A DNA stretch of 54,816 nucleotides from Welwitschia mirabilis (taxonomy: Eukaryota > Gnetophyta > Gnetopsida > Welwitschiales): assembly GCA_051453625.1 (NCBI GenBank), contig JBOZIK010000001.1:181939065-181993880 (forward strand), given 5' to 3'. This document shows positions 9,891-23,599 of this stretch, piece after piece (within the stretch, counting starts at the first letter, position 1; each line of letters opens with the position of its first letter). The notes beneath the pieces are model-generated. The model worked only from the letters and a program-made list of their open reading frames with translations, was not told the DNA's origin and ran no database searches. A program made the translations under genes and the position numbers.

Positions 9891-12800
9891 CTCCAAACTA
9901 GACTTTTTCTAGTCCCTTAATCAAAAAAGTGTGATATAGAATGAATAGTATGGAAAAATGTCTAAGAAAAAACGTTAAGTATGTAAGGATGATGCAATCC
10001 TTTCAAAAATGTTAATTAATTTCTATAAAATGGGAATTATAATTAAAAATATTTCTTGAAAAATTCAAATACCATGTAAATACTTTCTCACCAATACTAA
10101 GCTTTGTTCTTAAATTTTAGAAGATGGGAAAATGTAATACAACTTTCAAGAACATTCTAGAATTTGATTGCATGGATTTTTATACTACAGGCTAGAAAAT
10201 AACTTTATGTAAGAACTTTAAAACCCTAGGAAAAAAAATTATAATGCAAAAACTTTAAACTAGCATATAAAAATTTTATTAGAATACACTTAAAAACACT
10301 ATAATGCAATGTACAAAAAAAATGCAAAAGAGAGATACTCTTAGAAGTAATGATTAATTACTTGCTTTACAAATTAGACTAATTGTGAAGGTGGGAAAAA
10401 TGGAATTAAAGATGAAAATGAAAGTAAAAAGTGATGATCAGTAATGAATTACAATTAGTTTCTGGAAAATTTTAGTAAGGACCAAAAATCTAAAAAGACG
10501 ATAAATGAGATGGCTGATGTTTTAGCAAAGTTTGGAAGCAGAATTTGAAAAATAAACAGCAACACTAGTAAGAACTAGTAGTAGTGCTAATTGTTTTGGG
10601 ATTTTGAGAGTAAAAGTTTATGAAATGGTTTATCAACCAAAATGTTAAAATTTGGTTTTACAAGCTAAAGTAAATGATGAATGTAGTGAATAGAATAGGG
10701 ATGAAATAACATTATACACTACATAGTGATAAATCATAATGATTAAAGATTTTATTTGTAGTGCATGATAATGTAAAGGAAAACTAATCGAAATAATTAT
10801 GAATCCAAAAGATAAGAATTCCTTAGACAATGGTTACTTTATTAATATTTTTATGATTTTACTTTTATTTAAATGAATCTCATATCAAATAAATAAAATA
10901 TCATCTAAGTAAACCTATAAAAATCCAAAAATTAGTAAGTAAATTTTTAAGTACATAAGTTAAAGAAAGTAATCTCAAAAAAAACTCCAAATCCCATCTT
11001 TTTCCCCCCCAATTTTTACCTTTTCTACAATCATACATATTCTTTGTTTAAGCATTTAGATCAAATTAAGCATCTACTATTATGACATCTCCTTTTAATG
11101 GAATTAAGTATGTTGCTTTCTTTTAATTAATTAAGACATAATGTGCTTTTTAGAGAATATATATTATATTTTCTTTTCATTTCTAGTTCTCATACTTAAT
11201 ATTTTTTACGTGCATAAAAAGGAGTCACTAACTCGTCAACCTAATTAAGAAAAACCTTGTTTCCATAAAATGGTTTAGTAGATTCCACCTTTTTTAATTA
11301 CAATTTTTAAATTTAGAGATTTTAAGTGATACTAACCTTAATAGAATAACTTAAAAAAAGCTAAAACCCTTTTTCCCCGAAAATACAAGTAAAATAAATT
11401 CTACTTAATGTGTAATAATAAGGTAACCACTTATTAATAATTTATTTGTTAAGGACCATTAACCAAGGTTATCAAGTCTTAAGAATTCATAGATGAATGG
11501 GAAGAAAGGGTGGTTAGTGAGTCATATTAAGTAATGCCAAATTGAAAGGATTGGATGAAGAGTTTTAAAATAATAATAACTTATCCTATGATATGGGTGT
11601 TATTTGGAGTTTTCTAAATAAAATGGTTTAAGGTAATGACTGTATAGTGGTAGTGCATGGGTGGTTTTGAGAAATAAAAACCATTAGATAAAAATGTTTT
11701 TAATGTTTTTAAAAATTTTCAACTTAAATCTATTTTAAAAGAAAAAATATAATTTTAATAAGAAAGTATAACCTACAAGCATACAATGAAGCTAAAAAGT
11801 TTAAAATAGTGTTATGCATATGCAAAGGTTTAATATGATAATGAATAAAAAGTCTAGATTAATGGTTTGAGATTATGCAAAGTATTATAGGTTAAAAGAA
11901 AATCAATGTAGATTTTTATGCATAATTTTATAAAATTAGAAAGAACATTAATACAAGGAATAAAATTTAAGTATCCAAATTAAAAAATAGTTCATCCTTG
12001 AGCTTGTTCATGTTAATTAAATAAATCATCCAAGATATCATTTTGAGGTAAAGAAAAAAATTTGCTAGAAATTATTAGAAAAGGTTAATGTTTATTAAGA
12101 AAAGTTTTAAAAGATGGTTTAAAAGATAATAAAGGTTGTTACAAGATTCTTCCTCATATAATTACATAAGTGACAATGGATGTCATTAAAAGATAGATTC
12201 TTTTTTAATATTATCTTTTTCATTATTGTAACTTACTGATTCATCCTTAGTTGTGGAACTCTTAAAGTTGTATTCTTTCTCAAATGGTTCCTTATTTTCT
12301 ACTAATTACTCATCATATGATATGTTTAATTATCTTTTAAAGTATAGCTTTTTCATAAATAATTGATCATTCTCAAGTTTTTTTTTCTTAAACCCAAGGT
12401 ACTCATGGATTTTCACATTAGTTTCTTCCTAATTTCTTAAGGATGTAACTTAGATATCACTAATTTTACTACCATTAATACTTTTAAAGTTTTCAAGGCT
12501 CTTAGGGTCATGAAATGTAGGAAGGTTTTACTCTTCTTATTGGTTAAGTTCAAGTTGATTATTAGGATGATTATGATTTAAAGAAGATATTATTTATTGA
12601 GGAATTTAGGTTTGGGTTTGGGTGATTTTTTCAAGATTTCTTAAGAGAGATGGATTTTACTTAAGAGTTTATTCATAAGCATGATTAAATTGGACTTAAA
12701 AACTCCATAAACTTTCTTAATGATTTTTTTAATAAGTAGATGAAAAAGGTTATTGTTATTTATATGAATAAGGGGAAAAGGATGAAGATAATAGAAAGGA

Positions 12801-13947
12801 AAATAAAAGGTTTTGAGGGGTGGTGAAAAGTATGGGGATCAAACTCTTGTTATTTATTATTCAATATAAGAATTTTAAAACTAAAGTTTACAAATAGGTT
12901 GATCTAGATGGGGTTCTAGACATTAAAGGTATTATCTAAATGTTTGCCTAGCATGAGAAGTATCTTGGGATTTAAAAGATATAGGTTGCACTAAAGGTAG
13001 TTTTCTAAAGTTTTCATGGATTAAATATGATATTCTATAGTTTCTTTAAGTTAAACATAATTAGGTAAGTTGTAGGAATTTTTAAAATTTCAATAAGCAA
13101 AGTTTGGAAGATGTTTTGTATATTCCATCACATAAATCATGTATCTAAATTATGTCTAATTTTAGAAAATGATCTATAAAATTAACTATATGGTTATATT
13201 TTCATAACTTTTTGAGGTTTTATAGGAAAACCAATATCAAAAATTATTAAAATGATTAAACGGATGAATTATGCAAAGTTTGGAAGGCTTCTAAGTAAAA
13301 AGGATTATGATACTACTAAGGGAAAATGGTAGTGTTAATGAGAGAAGCTGGTGACACTAATGAAAAAAAAATAATGACATCAGTTGTTGAGGTAGAAAAA
13401 CTCAAAAAAAGAATGAATTTATGTTTAGGGCTATATAAAATATTTCACATTACAGGATCCCAGAAAAAAATAGTAGAAATTAAAATGATTACAATTGCAA
13501 AATAAGACCCAGGGAAATAGATCCTAAATATTTTTTTATTTTAGAATTTTATCATAAATTGAAAATACAAAATATAAGATAAAAAATTTCCAAAAAATAT
13601 TACAAAAACAAAATAGAAAACACCAAAGGTTAGATTTCTAATTTAGATTTTTGATCTTGGTTTTGGTTGTGATTTGCAAAAAAATTATTAAACCTGCAAC
13701 ACAAGATATCAAAATAATTATAAATTAATTTAAAGTAAAAAATTAAACAAAACTTAAAAATTAGACTAGTTTTAGTTTCGTTAGAAAAGAACTAATACCC
13801 ATTACAAGAGAAACACTCAAAGAAGAGGAAAAGAACTAGTTTAAGTATCATTAGAAGAGGACTAGTATCAACCACTGAAAAAATAAAAAATAATTAAAAA
13901 TACCAAGAAAGAATAATTATGAACTTTCTAAAAGCTATAGTCCTAAT
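9891..13947 (-). mobile_element. Internal region of the outer Athila-like element, pol deleted
   Basis: In minus-strand order, 13947 down to about 13630 matches the leader just after the primer-binding site of the inner element. About 13630 to 12000 resembles the inner gag region (27.9-25.7 kb; compare 12600-12760 with 26020-26180). About 11500 to 9891 resembles the inner 3' internal region (16600-15251). Protease, RT and integrase are not found, so most of pol has been lost. No frame of useful length remains; the open frame at 10645-10830 is not convincing. Confidence 0.6.
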
Positions 13948-13952
13948 ATCTA
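13948..13952. repeat. Target-site duplication of inner Athila element, left (imperfect)
   Basis: atcta, against atcct at 30901-30905. Three of five positions match, so support is modest, but it lies exactly at the LTR edge defined by other evidence. Confidence 0.4.
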
Positions 13953-15250
13953 TGTTTTTTTAAATACAATGAACTATATTTAAACAAGGTAAATACTCGA
14001 TATCATTGTCTTCACAGGAATAATTAGTGACTTACAGAGGTTACCAGGTCTTACTTATCTCACAAGTACAGTTACAGAAAGAAAAAAGAAAAGAGCTAAG
14101 AGAAGTATAAAACTTTATTTTAAGAGGTAGAGAAGTAAGCAAACTCCAAGGTTTAATCCAACTTATCTACCAGTGACTCTTTGCTCCAATGATATCCTAT
14201 ACTTTCCCAAAACATACTTCAAATTATCAAGTAATGATGGATTAAGTTATGATGACATAATTTCATTTACCATTGAGAATTAGTAAATTTGACAATCAAT
14301 TGATTGTTTATATTCCTTAAATAAGCATTAAAAAAAGATCTTAATGCATGTAAAATCCATCAAATAGAAGTGATTATAACTATTGACCTAAGGAATTCAT
14401 CCAATAATAAAGTAACTTAGTAATGCAGGTTTACTAAGCATTAAAAACAAAAAGTTGTTCATAACTCAAAATGAAAATGAACATTCACTTTGTATTAAAT
14501 CAAAATAAAAACATTTCATCCAAGAAGGAAGAAGGAATCTAGGAAGGACTCCTCAATATACCCTAAAAGTAGTTCACTTTCCAAAGAAAGTACTTAGAAG
14601 GCCATGTTAATTTGATGTTTAAAAAGTTCTATTATTTTACAAAGTATGTTTACAAATGAGTGCTTAAGGTCCTTTTATAGGTGATGGTATGGTTGAAGTG
14701 ATTGAGAGTTTTAGCTTATAGCACTAGGTATAATCTTATCATTTATCATTTGGTAGATAACATTCTATCTTTTAGCATTTGGGGAGATTGTCTTATATCA
14801 TTAGGTTAATAAGATTTTGTTCTCTAGCATTAGGTAGAACCTTTATCATTTAGCATTTGATGGAGATTAACTTATAACATTTAGTGAATATCATCATATA
14901 GCATTAGGTAAAATATTTAGCATGATAAGTATAACATATGGGCTTTCAAGCCAAATTCCTCTATGAACTAATGATATCACTACATGTCTTCAATTCCATG
15001 TCCTCATACCTTTTCTACATCTGTCAATGCTACTGCTATGTGTCACACTCCATATCTTCATTGATATCATTATTTTATGTGGGATTATGTTAATATTCTA
15101 CCATGTATTTCAAAACATGACAAAAGATCTGCAATTTTTAAAATAATAGAAAACAAATTTTATAATTAATATAATTAAATTAATGTCTTTATTTATAATA
15201 AATAGGCCAAAAAAACTTGATATAAATGTTAGTTTTTATATTTTAACACA
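13953..15250 (-). repeat. 3' LTR of inner Athila-like element (LTR B)
   Basis: About 1.3 kb, collinear with 29553-30900 (compare 14140-14280 with 29750-29890). On the minus strand it begins TGTGTTAAAA at 15250, preceded by the purine-rich tract GGTAGAAGA (15251-15259), a degraded polypurine tract. It contains the 26-bp tandem array at about 14715-14915. Confidence 0.75.
14715..14915. repeat. 26-bp tandem array in LTR B
   Basis: Degenerate copies of 'tagcattaggtaga' at about 26-bp spacing, equivalent to the arrays in LTRs A, C and D. Confidence 0.75.
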
Positions 15251-16899
15251 TCTTCTACCTATAAATTTGATATATTCTTAACAAAAATTTGATAACAAAA
15301 TGATTAATATGAGAAATTTATCTAAGGAAACATAATTAGTTGTGGAAAATGATATACCATTTGAAAAAGTTATAACTAATTTTCTGAGTTTAAGACATCA
15401 AAATGTTCAAAAAAGTCTACAAGAAATGGATGCCATAGTTCTTAACTAAAACTAAACTTTTTTCTCAAAGTTTTATAATAGAAAGTATTAAAACCATTTT
15501 GGCAACATATCCTTAGAAAATTTTAAGAATCCATTTTATTGAAAGAAAATATGTAAAGTGATGCAACTAAGCTATTAAAAGAAAAAACTACCTAATGTGA
15601 AATGACCAACTTTTATTTCTTTCTAAAAAGTACTAAGTAAAAAGTCAATCTATAGAAACTCTTTATGCCTTATGATATTATTTCTCATGAAATAGGGGTG
15701 AAGTGGAATGGGTAATGGAGATAGAAAATAAAATTATGGTAAACAACTCAACCATGTAACCAAGAAATAACGGAGATAATATACTTTAATTTAATGGACT
15801 TTATTATATTTTTGTAATTTTTAAAGGATCTTAATATCAAATAAGCATAGCATCGACCAAATAACATATACAAATTTAAGAAATCATAGCAAATCTTAAG
15901 TATAAAAGTTAAATATAATAAAACTTAAAAGGCCTCTAATTCCCGCATTTTTCTTTCCTTTATTTTCCATTTCTAAAATCATATATGTCCTTTGTCTTAA
16001 GCCTTTAAATCACATTGAGCATCTGATTTTACAACATTTTCTTTAATAGAGTTAAGCATATTATTTTATAAAGAAATTAGTGCTATATTTTTACTGAGTG
16101 TTTATAGCCCTCATCCAATTGATTATGTCATAAGTAAATTATTAGAACTAAATTTCTAGTAAGTGCCCATAGCTTGATGTAGTTAACTAAACCTAATTAA
16201 GTTATTAATGAGATGTGAATTTGGATAAGAGATATTATTTTTCTTTTTATTTTCCTTTTCATATTTATTTTTATACACATAAGAGGTGTCATAGACTCAT
16301 TAGCCTAATGATGAAAAATCTTGTTTCCATCAAAATCGTTAAGCATAAGAAACATAATATGAAGGTAGATTTCATCTTTTTTAGTCATGTTTTACCAAAA
16401 TTGGAGATCTCAAGTGAATGTGACTATAGTAATCAAACTCAAAATGAACATAACTTTTTCTTAAAAATCTATAAGGATAATTAACCTTAATCATCACTTA
16501 AGGTGATAGCGATATTACTTATTATTAATTTTTATTAAAGGCCATTAACCTTGGTCTGTAAGTCTTGTAAATTTACAAGTCCATTAGAGAGGTGAAGGGT
16601 ACTGTTTAAGGAGATGTCCCTTGACTTTGAATTATTAATGGATTTTGACTTTTAATGTTTTAAATGAAAACCACACCATTTAAGAAAATATTTTTTTAAT
16701 TAGAAACAAGTATTTCTACTTAGAAACTAATTTTCCTAGGTGTAAATGTAATCTTTAGTTATAGAGAAAAATTAGTTGTTCTTCTTGAAATATTTTCCTA
16801 AGGAAGTTTTTATCCTATAATTTATTTATTTTTTCTTTGTTGATTTCATGTTCTCATAGGTGTTCTTCTTAATTTTCTCTAATTATTAAGTTATATAGA
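15251..16899 (-). other. 3' internal region of inner Athila element, non-coding
   Basis: Lies between integrase and the 3' LTR. It matches 9891-11500 in the outer element (compare 15890-16060 with 10900-11080, and 16270-16400 with 11210-11310). No domain is recognised. The plus-strand frame 16215-16484 has no support. Confidence 0.5.
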
Positions 16900-17570
16900 C
16901 ATTTTTTTCCTTACTTCCTCTAGATCTAAGTTCATGTTTTTAGTTATCTAATATGCTTTATTCTCAAGTTTCATAGATAAATGATAAATTTTCCATAGAC
17001 TAATGTTAATGGATACATTTTCAAAGGTATTTCATAAGCTATTTAATAAGCTCATATGATGCCATTAAGTTTAAAAGACAAATATTTTCTATTTTATTTA
17101 CTACTTTTACAAAATATTTTTTATTTCTCTATTAGTGTTTTCAGCCTAACTACTAGTTTGAAGATAGTGAGGTGTTACAATTTTATGAATGATCCTATAC
17201 TTACTGAGAAAGTTGTTAAATATTCTATTACAAAAGTGCATTCTATCATTACTAATCAAAACTCAAGAATAATTGAATATCATTAAAATATTTTTTCAAA
17301 TGATTTCACTATGGTTTGAGCATTGTTAAATTGACATGTACATTCTTGTACTCATCTAGTAACGTAATCAAAATAAATAAGAATACTCTAATGTCTATTT
17401 ATAGAATGATATAGGCCTTCAAAGTTAATACTCTAAATATCAAAGGCTTCAATAGTGAGAATGAGATTTAAAGGATTCATATGTCTTTTTGAAAGACTAT
17501 TGAGTTTTTGGCAATTTTTGTAAGTCTTACAATAGATATAGGAGTCATTAAAAATGGATGACTAATAAAA
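16900..17570 (-). pseudogene. Ty3/gypsy integrase (Athila-like), degraded
   Basis: The minus-strand translation shows, in order, a zinc-finger remnant (CKTYKNCQK, 17.5 kb), then PLNLILTIEAFDI where the catalytic core begins, a core remnant around 17370-17100, and a C-terminal LVYGK motif near 16990. Integrase inserts element cDNA into the genome. Many in-frame TAG/TAA codons and at least one frameshift make it inactive, and I could not place all catalytic acidic residues. It is followed by the 3' internal region and LTR B, as expected for gypsy order. The plus-strand frame 17056-17286 is antisense to it. Confidence 0.75.
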
Positions 17571-17599
17571 ACTAGATTGACAAGTAATGGTCACTATAA

Positions 17600-19090
17600 G
17601 CCTCAGAATGATAATTCCTAAAAGTGTCATTAACTTTACATTAAGGGATGCATTTATAGATGAGTTAACCTAGGTAATACTTAAATAGATAAGGACTATC
17701 CCAAAAGAAGTATTTAGTCTATTGTAAGAACTTCTTTCTATTGTTAAAGATTCAGTGAGAGGTAATAACCTTAAAAACTAAGGAGTTTGTAATTTAAACA
17801 AACAAAAATATTTTTAAAACTAAGAAGAGGTATTTATTAAGAAAGGTATTAGGATGAAAATAAATATTTGTAAGCTTTCCTAAGCAATTTATGAAAGATG
17901 ATTTACAGCTACGTCATCAAGGCCATTTTATATGTTAATATCTAAATCAAACTCCTATAAAAGTGGAATTCATCTGATGAATTTAGGTTTTGAATCCTTT
18001 TTAATAAATAGGTATCTAAGGGATGAATGGTCTACATAGATAATTACCTTATATCTTGATAGATATTGACTAAATTTTTCTAAGTCAAAGACTACAGCAA
18101 GAAGTACTTTTTTAGTGATAATATAGTTGAGCTAAATGTCTTTTTGCATTTTACTAGCATAACAAATTATAGTTGATTTTCTATCTATTATTTATTCTAA
18201 CATAGCTCTAACTATGTAACTGTTAGCACTCATATAAGTTTAAAGAATAAATTCCAATCATGTAATTGAATAATAGAAGTGAAGGTAAGTTTTTCTTTAA
18301 GTTCATCAAAGTCTATTGACACTAGGGATCTAGTTAAAAAAATATGTCTTTATTTAGAAAATTATAAAGTAATTTAAAAATTGTATTAAAATCCTTATCG
18401 AGTTGTTTTAATATCTTATGTGTTCTAGAAAGAATCTAATGTATTTCTATTTTTTTGGAGTAGGCATGTGTATATTTAGCAAAACTTTTATAGGGTATAT
18501 TTGAATTCCTTCTAAAGAGATAATATGTTCTAATACTATGCCTTTGTTGATCATGAAATGAAATTCTTTTCTAGTTAAGCACAAGGCATTTTTTAATACA
18601 TCATGTAAGAACAAGTTCTAAGTTATAAAGAAAATGATCAAAGGAGGCCTCATAGACAGACAAATCATTCATAAATATTTTAATACATGAGTCTAGTAAA
18701 TTAAAGAAAATTAAAGCATGAAATGTCGAAATGTGATAAGAGTATTGAACAATTCAAAAAGAATTCTTTTGTAAGCAAAGATTTCATATGGATAGGTAAA
18801 TTAGGTTTTATATTGGTCTTTAAGGATGATTTCTATTTAGTCATACCCTAAAAACCCCTCTAGGAAGAAGTAAAAATATGTCCTGCAAATTGTTCTAAAA
18901 TTTAATTAGAGAATGGAAGAGGAAAATGATCTTATTTAAGAAAAAGCTTAGTTTTCTATAGCTTATGCACATTCTCCATTTAACTATGGGTCTATCAGGG
19001 ATAAATTCATTATGTTAATTTTGTATGATGATAATTCTAGATTGTTTTACTATTGTTTAGGTTGAACTTATCCATTTACTATTTGAGATG
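17600..19090 (-). pseudogene. Ty3/gypsy reverse transcriptase (and RNase H region), degraded
   Basis: The minus-strand translation gives NEFIPDRPIVKWRMCISYRK near 18940-19010, the start of the RT fingers. Next come a LPRGVF segment near 18850 and the catalytic box as FMND at 18663-18676, where one of the two acidic residues is Asn, then a region like the RT end near 18400-18560. RNase H should lie at 17600-18400 but is too decayed to confirm. Numerous stops and the altered catalytic box exclude activity. Order with the protease above and the integrase below is normal for gypsy pol. Confidence 0.75.
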
Positions 19091-19599
19091 TGGTAGATGA
19101 TTCCATTATCTAAGAGTTTTATCACTTCATTATTTACTACCTCTTTTAGGATTAGGTTTATCCTTCATGGGATTTTTATGGATGATGTATCATTTTCTTC
19201 TAAGTAAATGTAATACATGCAAATGCTAAGGTCAATGCTTCTAATGCAAAAAGGATATGTTTTATTGATTATTTATGTTTTCTTAAATAAGGATTAGAAA
19301 CTTAGTTTCTTTGGATGAGGATAAGGAAAAATTAATCACTACTAGGAAGATGTAATTTTTCTCTAATAAAGGATATTTAAGTTCTTTTAGAAGAATCTTA
19401 AGTTCAATGAGAATTTCATCTTTAGTGATAGCATACAATTAATACTATTAAGGAACATCTAAGATATCATTCTTATGAAAGTAAGTGGAGGTTTCTTGGT
19501 TGTCTAGAAAGATTTATATCCTACCTATGTATTCTACTCCATCATTATTAGAAGGTAATTTCATGGCATTAAAATCATTTATTTCTATCATCATATTTT

Positions 19600-19990
19600 C
19601 AATAATATTTTCATCAAATCATGCCTACAATTAATCAAAGTATTTAAGGTTACTATAAGAGGTCTTCCAAAGATAATGGATATTTACTAATTTGTTGTAT
19701 TTTTCATGTCCAAAACTACAAAAAACACTGGGAAGTAATAGTTATCTACCCTAAAAATAACATCTTCAATAACTGCTAATGTTTTTGACAAGTGTATTAA
19801 TGAGATGAAGTTGAAGTTTCATGTTATTAAGCCCTTATAAGCCTAATTCTTTGTAGGTTTCATAAGAAATCAACTCTACACTAGCTTTTCAATCTAACAT
19901 GACACGGTTAAATTACTTATTTCCTATGGTAATAATAATTATAATGCATTCAAGATCTTTGTATTTGGATGGAAATTGGTTTTGAAGGAT
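19600..19990 (-). pseudogene. Ty3/gypsy aspartic protease, degraded
   Basis: The minus-strand translation shows an Athila-type retropepsin: KASVELISYETYKELGL at about 19850-19900, and WKTSYSNL near 19650-19670 at the position of the conserved GRP segment. The active-site D-[ST]-G is broken: a stop and Lys follow the Asp. The protein would cleave the Gag-Pol polyprotein. It is preceded (20000-20110) by residues like the Gag-protease linker. Confidence 0.7.
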
Positions 19991-20959
19991 TCCACTTGTT
20001 TGCTATGCTGAAAACAATTTACTCTTTATGTTTATACATCTTTTCACTATACGAATGTCCTTGAGAATTTTTTTGAAGGAAATTGAAAAATTTTCATTGC
20101 TATAGAAAAGTTGCAGATTAAACTCTTACATAGATACTAAAACTAGACCTTTCTTTGGTTTAAATAAATAGGTCTAATTAATGGCCTAGCTAAGAGATCA
20201 GTCCCTTAAGAACTCTCTTTTAAAAATGTGGATAAACATGAGGGTAAAATTGTCAAAAAAGTATAAAAGTTGGTTTAAGAAAACAATCCCTATAATGAGA
20301 AAAAAATTAAAATAAGGGTAGTAGGGAGGAACAAATAAAATTATATACACTAAGCTTGGAAGTTTCCATCTCTCCTATAGTCTTTGAATTCTACACCTAC
20401 AGCTTTAGGAGGCTCAGTTCTGCTCAGTAAAAATAATCATAGCAGGGGATACTCAGGAGAAAACATTTTCCAATTTGCATATCCTTATTGAACTGAAAGA
20501 AAATTGTAGATTCTTTTGTCCTGATAAAGAACCTTTAGCAAGATTGAGACAAAGAACCATTAACTAAGAGACTCTGAGTCCCAGCAAGGAAGGGACCACT
20601 AGATTGTCTAGACTGAATATGTAGCTCCACAAACTACTAATACATAGAACAATCAAATAAGTGATAAACTATCATATCTGAACCCAGGAACAACCTACCC
20701 TTTATTCATATACATCTACAAATAAGTTTTGGACTTCACTGGCAATATAAAATACTCTTAATGATCAATATACAAGGGTGCTTCATCTCTTCTCTACTTC
20801 TTGATGAATCTTCCATAGCCTTGTGTTTAAGGAACATAGGCAAAGAACTAATCATTCATTTTCTTTTTCTCTTAAACTAGGGGAAAAACCCATTATTTAA
20901 CATCATTTATAATTGTCCTAGATGTATTTAACTTTTGAATAGAATTTAGATTGAAATTT

Positions 20960-21380
20960 AACTTACCTTAGATATTCCTAATTAAGATTTAAGGTTTGAA
21001 GTCTATGTTCCTAAAGATCTTTGCATTTCTACTTTACTAGATGAAATATATACTAGCTTGAATCAATTATTTTATAATACAGTATTGAGTGGATGTAAAT
21101 TTTAATTTATAATTAAACCAATGTAATAGAACTATCCAGTTATTTGAAGGAGGTTAGAGATGAACTAACTTTAGCACTTCTCTAAGAAAGCTAAAACAAG
21201 GAGGGAATTTAAAGAATAGATGATATCTTATTTCATTAGCCTTCCTACAAAAAGCACATATGGAATCAGTCTAGATTTTAAAGTTGATTAATATTCCTTT
21301 TATAGATATCCTGTTGTTGTAGGCCAACTAAGAGATGAAGGAGTATTTGGGAGTGACATACTTATTTCAGATTAAGGAGT
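20960..21380 (-). pseudogene. LINE ORF2 C-terminal zinc-binding (zf-RVT) domain
   Basis: The minus-strand translation reads SFISLAYNNR-like residues, then TDSICAFCRKANEIRYHLFF. The C-x2-C pair and the His are kept; a later Cys of the motif is Phe. The residues that follow are like the usual LINE tail. It is the C-terminal part of the ORF2 that carries endonuclease and RT further upstream. Stops and frameshifts are present. Confidence 0.7.
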
Positions 21381-22019
21381 AGCACTTTACATTGGAATAA
21401 TGACCACATAGCTGTGTATATGTGGAAGAAGTGGAGGAAGGATTACTAGCTACTTTTCAAATCAAAGGATCTAAACCTAGGTAGATATACGTTTTTGCTA
21501 GATCTCTGAGCTTCATCACTTTTTGAATAACCTATGATATGGTTTGATTTACTTGATAATGCCAAATGTTTAAGTGTTTAAAATAGTATTCATGATACCA
21601 TTGGACTCATAGATTGTCCTTCTTAAGAGCTAAATCACAAAGTTGTGATAAAATTAGTGCATTGTTCATCTGAATGGCATCAATTAAACCTAGATCCCAT
21701 GATGATTTTGGTTTTACTAAGATGTGCCAAGTCATCAGGGCCTTCCTAGATTAATCATTAGAACCTGTGCAAAGGAATTACCTACATAAAGAGTTAATTT
21801 CATTGATTATTATCTTAGGGAAAATAAAAAATCTACACTAAAAGGATGTAAGTCTTTGGAGAACAACCTTAACTAACATAAGTCTACCTATGTATGAGAG
21901 AAATTTGGTTGCTCAATACCTAATTCGATCTATTATCATTAAAATTATGGAAAGATAATCTAAAGTGGAGAGCTTTTTAGAGGTGAGAGGCAAACCCAGA
22001 TAACTTATTAGAAGAATAC

Positions 22020-23000
22020 TTCTGAGTATCCCAGAATTTAAAGGAAATTATCTTTTTAACTTTGAGAGATACCTCCAAAAAATGCTTGACTTTTGGCAAG
22101 GTCTGCTTTGAGATTTAAAACTTTTAAAAAGTGTTTTAAAGTTATATTTAGTATTTTACTAAGGGCTTTATCTACTTTGTAAAACAAAAGTAAGTCAACT
22201 GCATAATAGAGATGCAAGATTTTCAACCTTTGACACTTAGGATGATAATGAAATTGGGATTTATTAGCCATTTTATTTAAGCATCTTAATAGGTATTCCA
22301 TAACCAAAGTGAATAAGTAAGGTGACATAAGGTCTCCTTGTTTAGGTCCCCTTCTACTAGGGAATAAACCTATTAACTCTTCATCAATTATAATTGAGTA
22401 ATAATGGATAGTTATACAAGATACAATCTAGTTGATCAAAGAAAATTATAAATCTTGTAGGAGCTTTTTGAGAAATTGCTAAGACACTAAATCATATGAT
22501 TTTTTTAAAATATACCTTGAGGGCACATCCTGGACTAATGTGCTTTTTCCCATAGTGCTAGACTAGCTCCTGAGCTAGTAAAATATTATAAATGATACTT
22601 CCATAAGGTATAAAGGCTTCTTTACCATCTCCTACTATATTAACAACCACGTCTTTGATTCTTTGGGCTATGAGATTAGAAATGGCTTTGTACACCACAT
22701 TACAACAAGTGATTGATTTAAAGTTAGAGGCAGAATTAGGACAAGAAACCCTTGGAATTAACATAATAGCTATGGAGTGAATTTATTTAGGCATGTTGGG
22801 TTCTCTTAAAAAGTGTCTAATTACCTTACAAATATATTCACTAATTATAGACTAAGAATCCTTAAAGAATTTTGCTGTCAAACCATCAAGTCTAGGATAT
22901 TGTCATTATTTATCATGAAAAATGCATTCTTGATTTTCTCAAAGGATATTGATTTACATAACTAAATACATTAAAAGGCACTAACTTTAGGTCCTTCCTT
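22020..23000 (-). pseudogene. LINE ORF2 reverse transcriptase domain, degraded
   Basis: Two open stretches remain. 22558-22764 encodes FKSITCCNVVYKAISNLIAQ and ends NILLAQELV (RT blocks before the catalytic box). 22056-22328 encodes SPYLFTLVMEYLLRCL, then the catalytic box as YAVD at 22194-22205, where the first catalytic Asp of FADD is Val, then SQAFFGG. The domain copies LINE RNA at the insertion site by target-primed reverse transcription. The changed catalytic Asp and the stops make it inactive. Confidence 0.85.
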
Positions 23001-23599
23001 TACAATACTATAGTCTAGGTCAGTAGTAATTGTTGCTAAACATAACAGGTTTTCAAAGAAAGCAATAATTTCTTTTTTTCACTTCTTAGTGCTAACTGAG
23101 CATGCATTCATCAACATTTTGAATAGTTCTAATTGAAGATACATTTTTCCTTTACTTAATGTAAGCATAAAAGTAGGTTGTGTTTAGATCTCCTTATTGT
23201 GCCCATTTAACCTTGGCCCTTTACTTGTTGAAGAGATATTCTTGGTTGAGTAATTTCTTGTATTGAGAAATGAGCTAATTTTCCTTCTTAAGTAAGACTA
23301 TATTTCTCTAGGATTTTTCTAAAATAACTTGAATAGAAGTTAGATCTGCCCTCAAGTTCTTCACATTTAACTAATGCTCCTAGTATAATTTCTAAACTAA
23401 TCCTTTAACCCTTGTTTAATATGCTTGCATTTTTTTTCCTAATGTTAGCTAAGAAGTTACTAACAGAGTGAAGCTTTTAGTAATAATGAACATTAGTTAA
23501 GAAACTCGTTTCTTCACACCAAAAGATGCAAAACCTGAATAGAGGTTTTGGCTTAATATTTACATTACACTTGACTACTATTGGAGAATGATTAGAAAG

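Noticed and set aside
16215-17286. Two plus-strand open frames of 76-89 codons
   Set aside because: Antisense to the Athila 3' region and integrase; no domain similarity.
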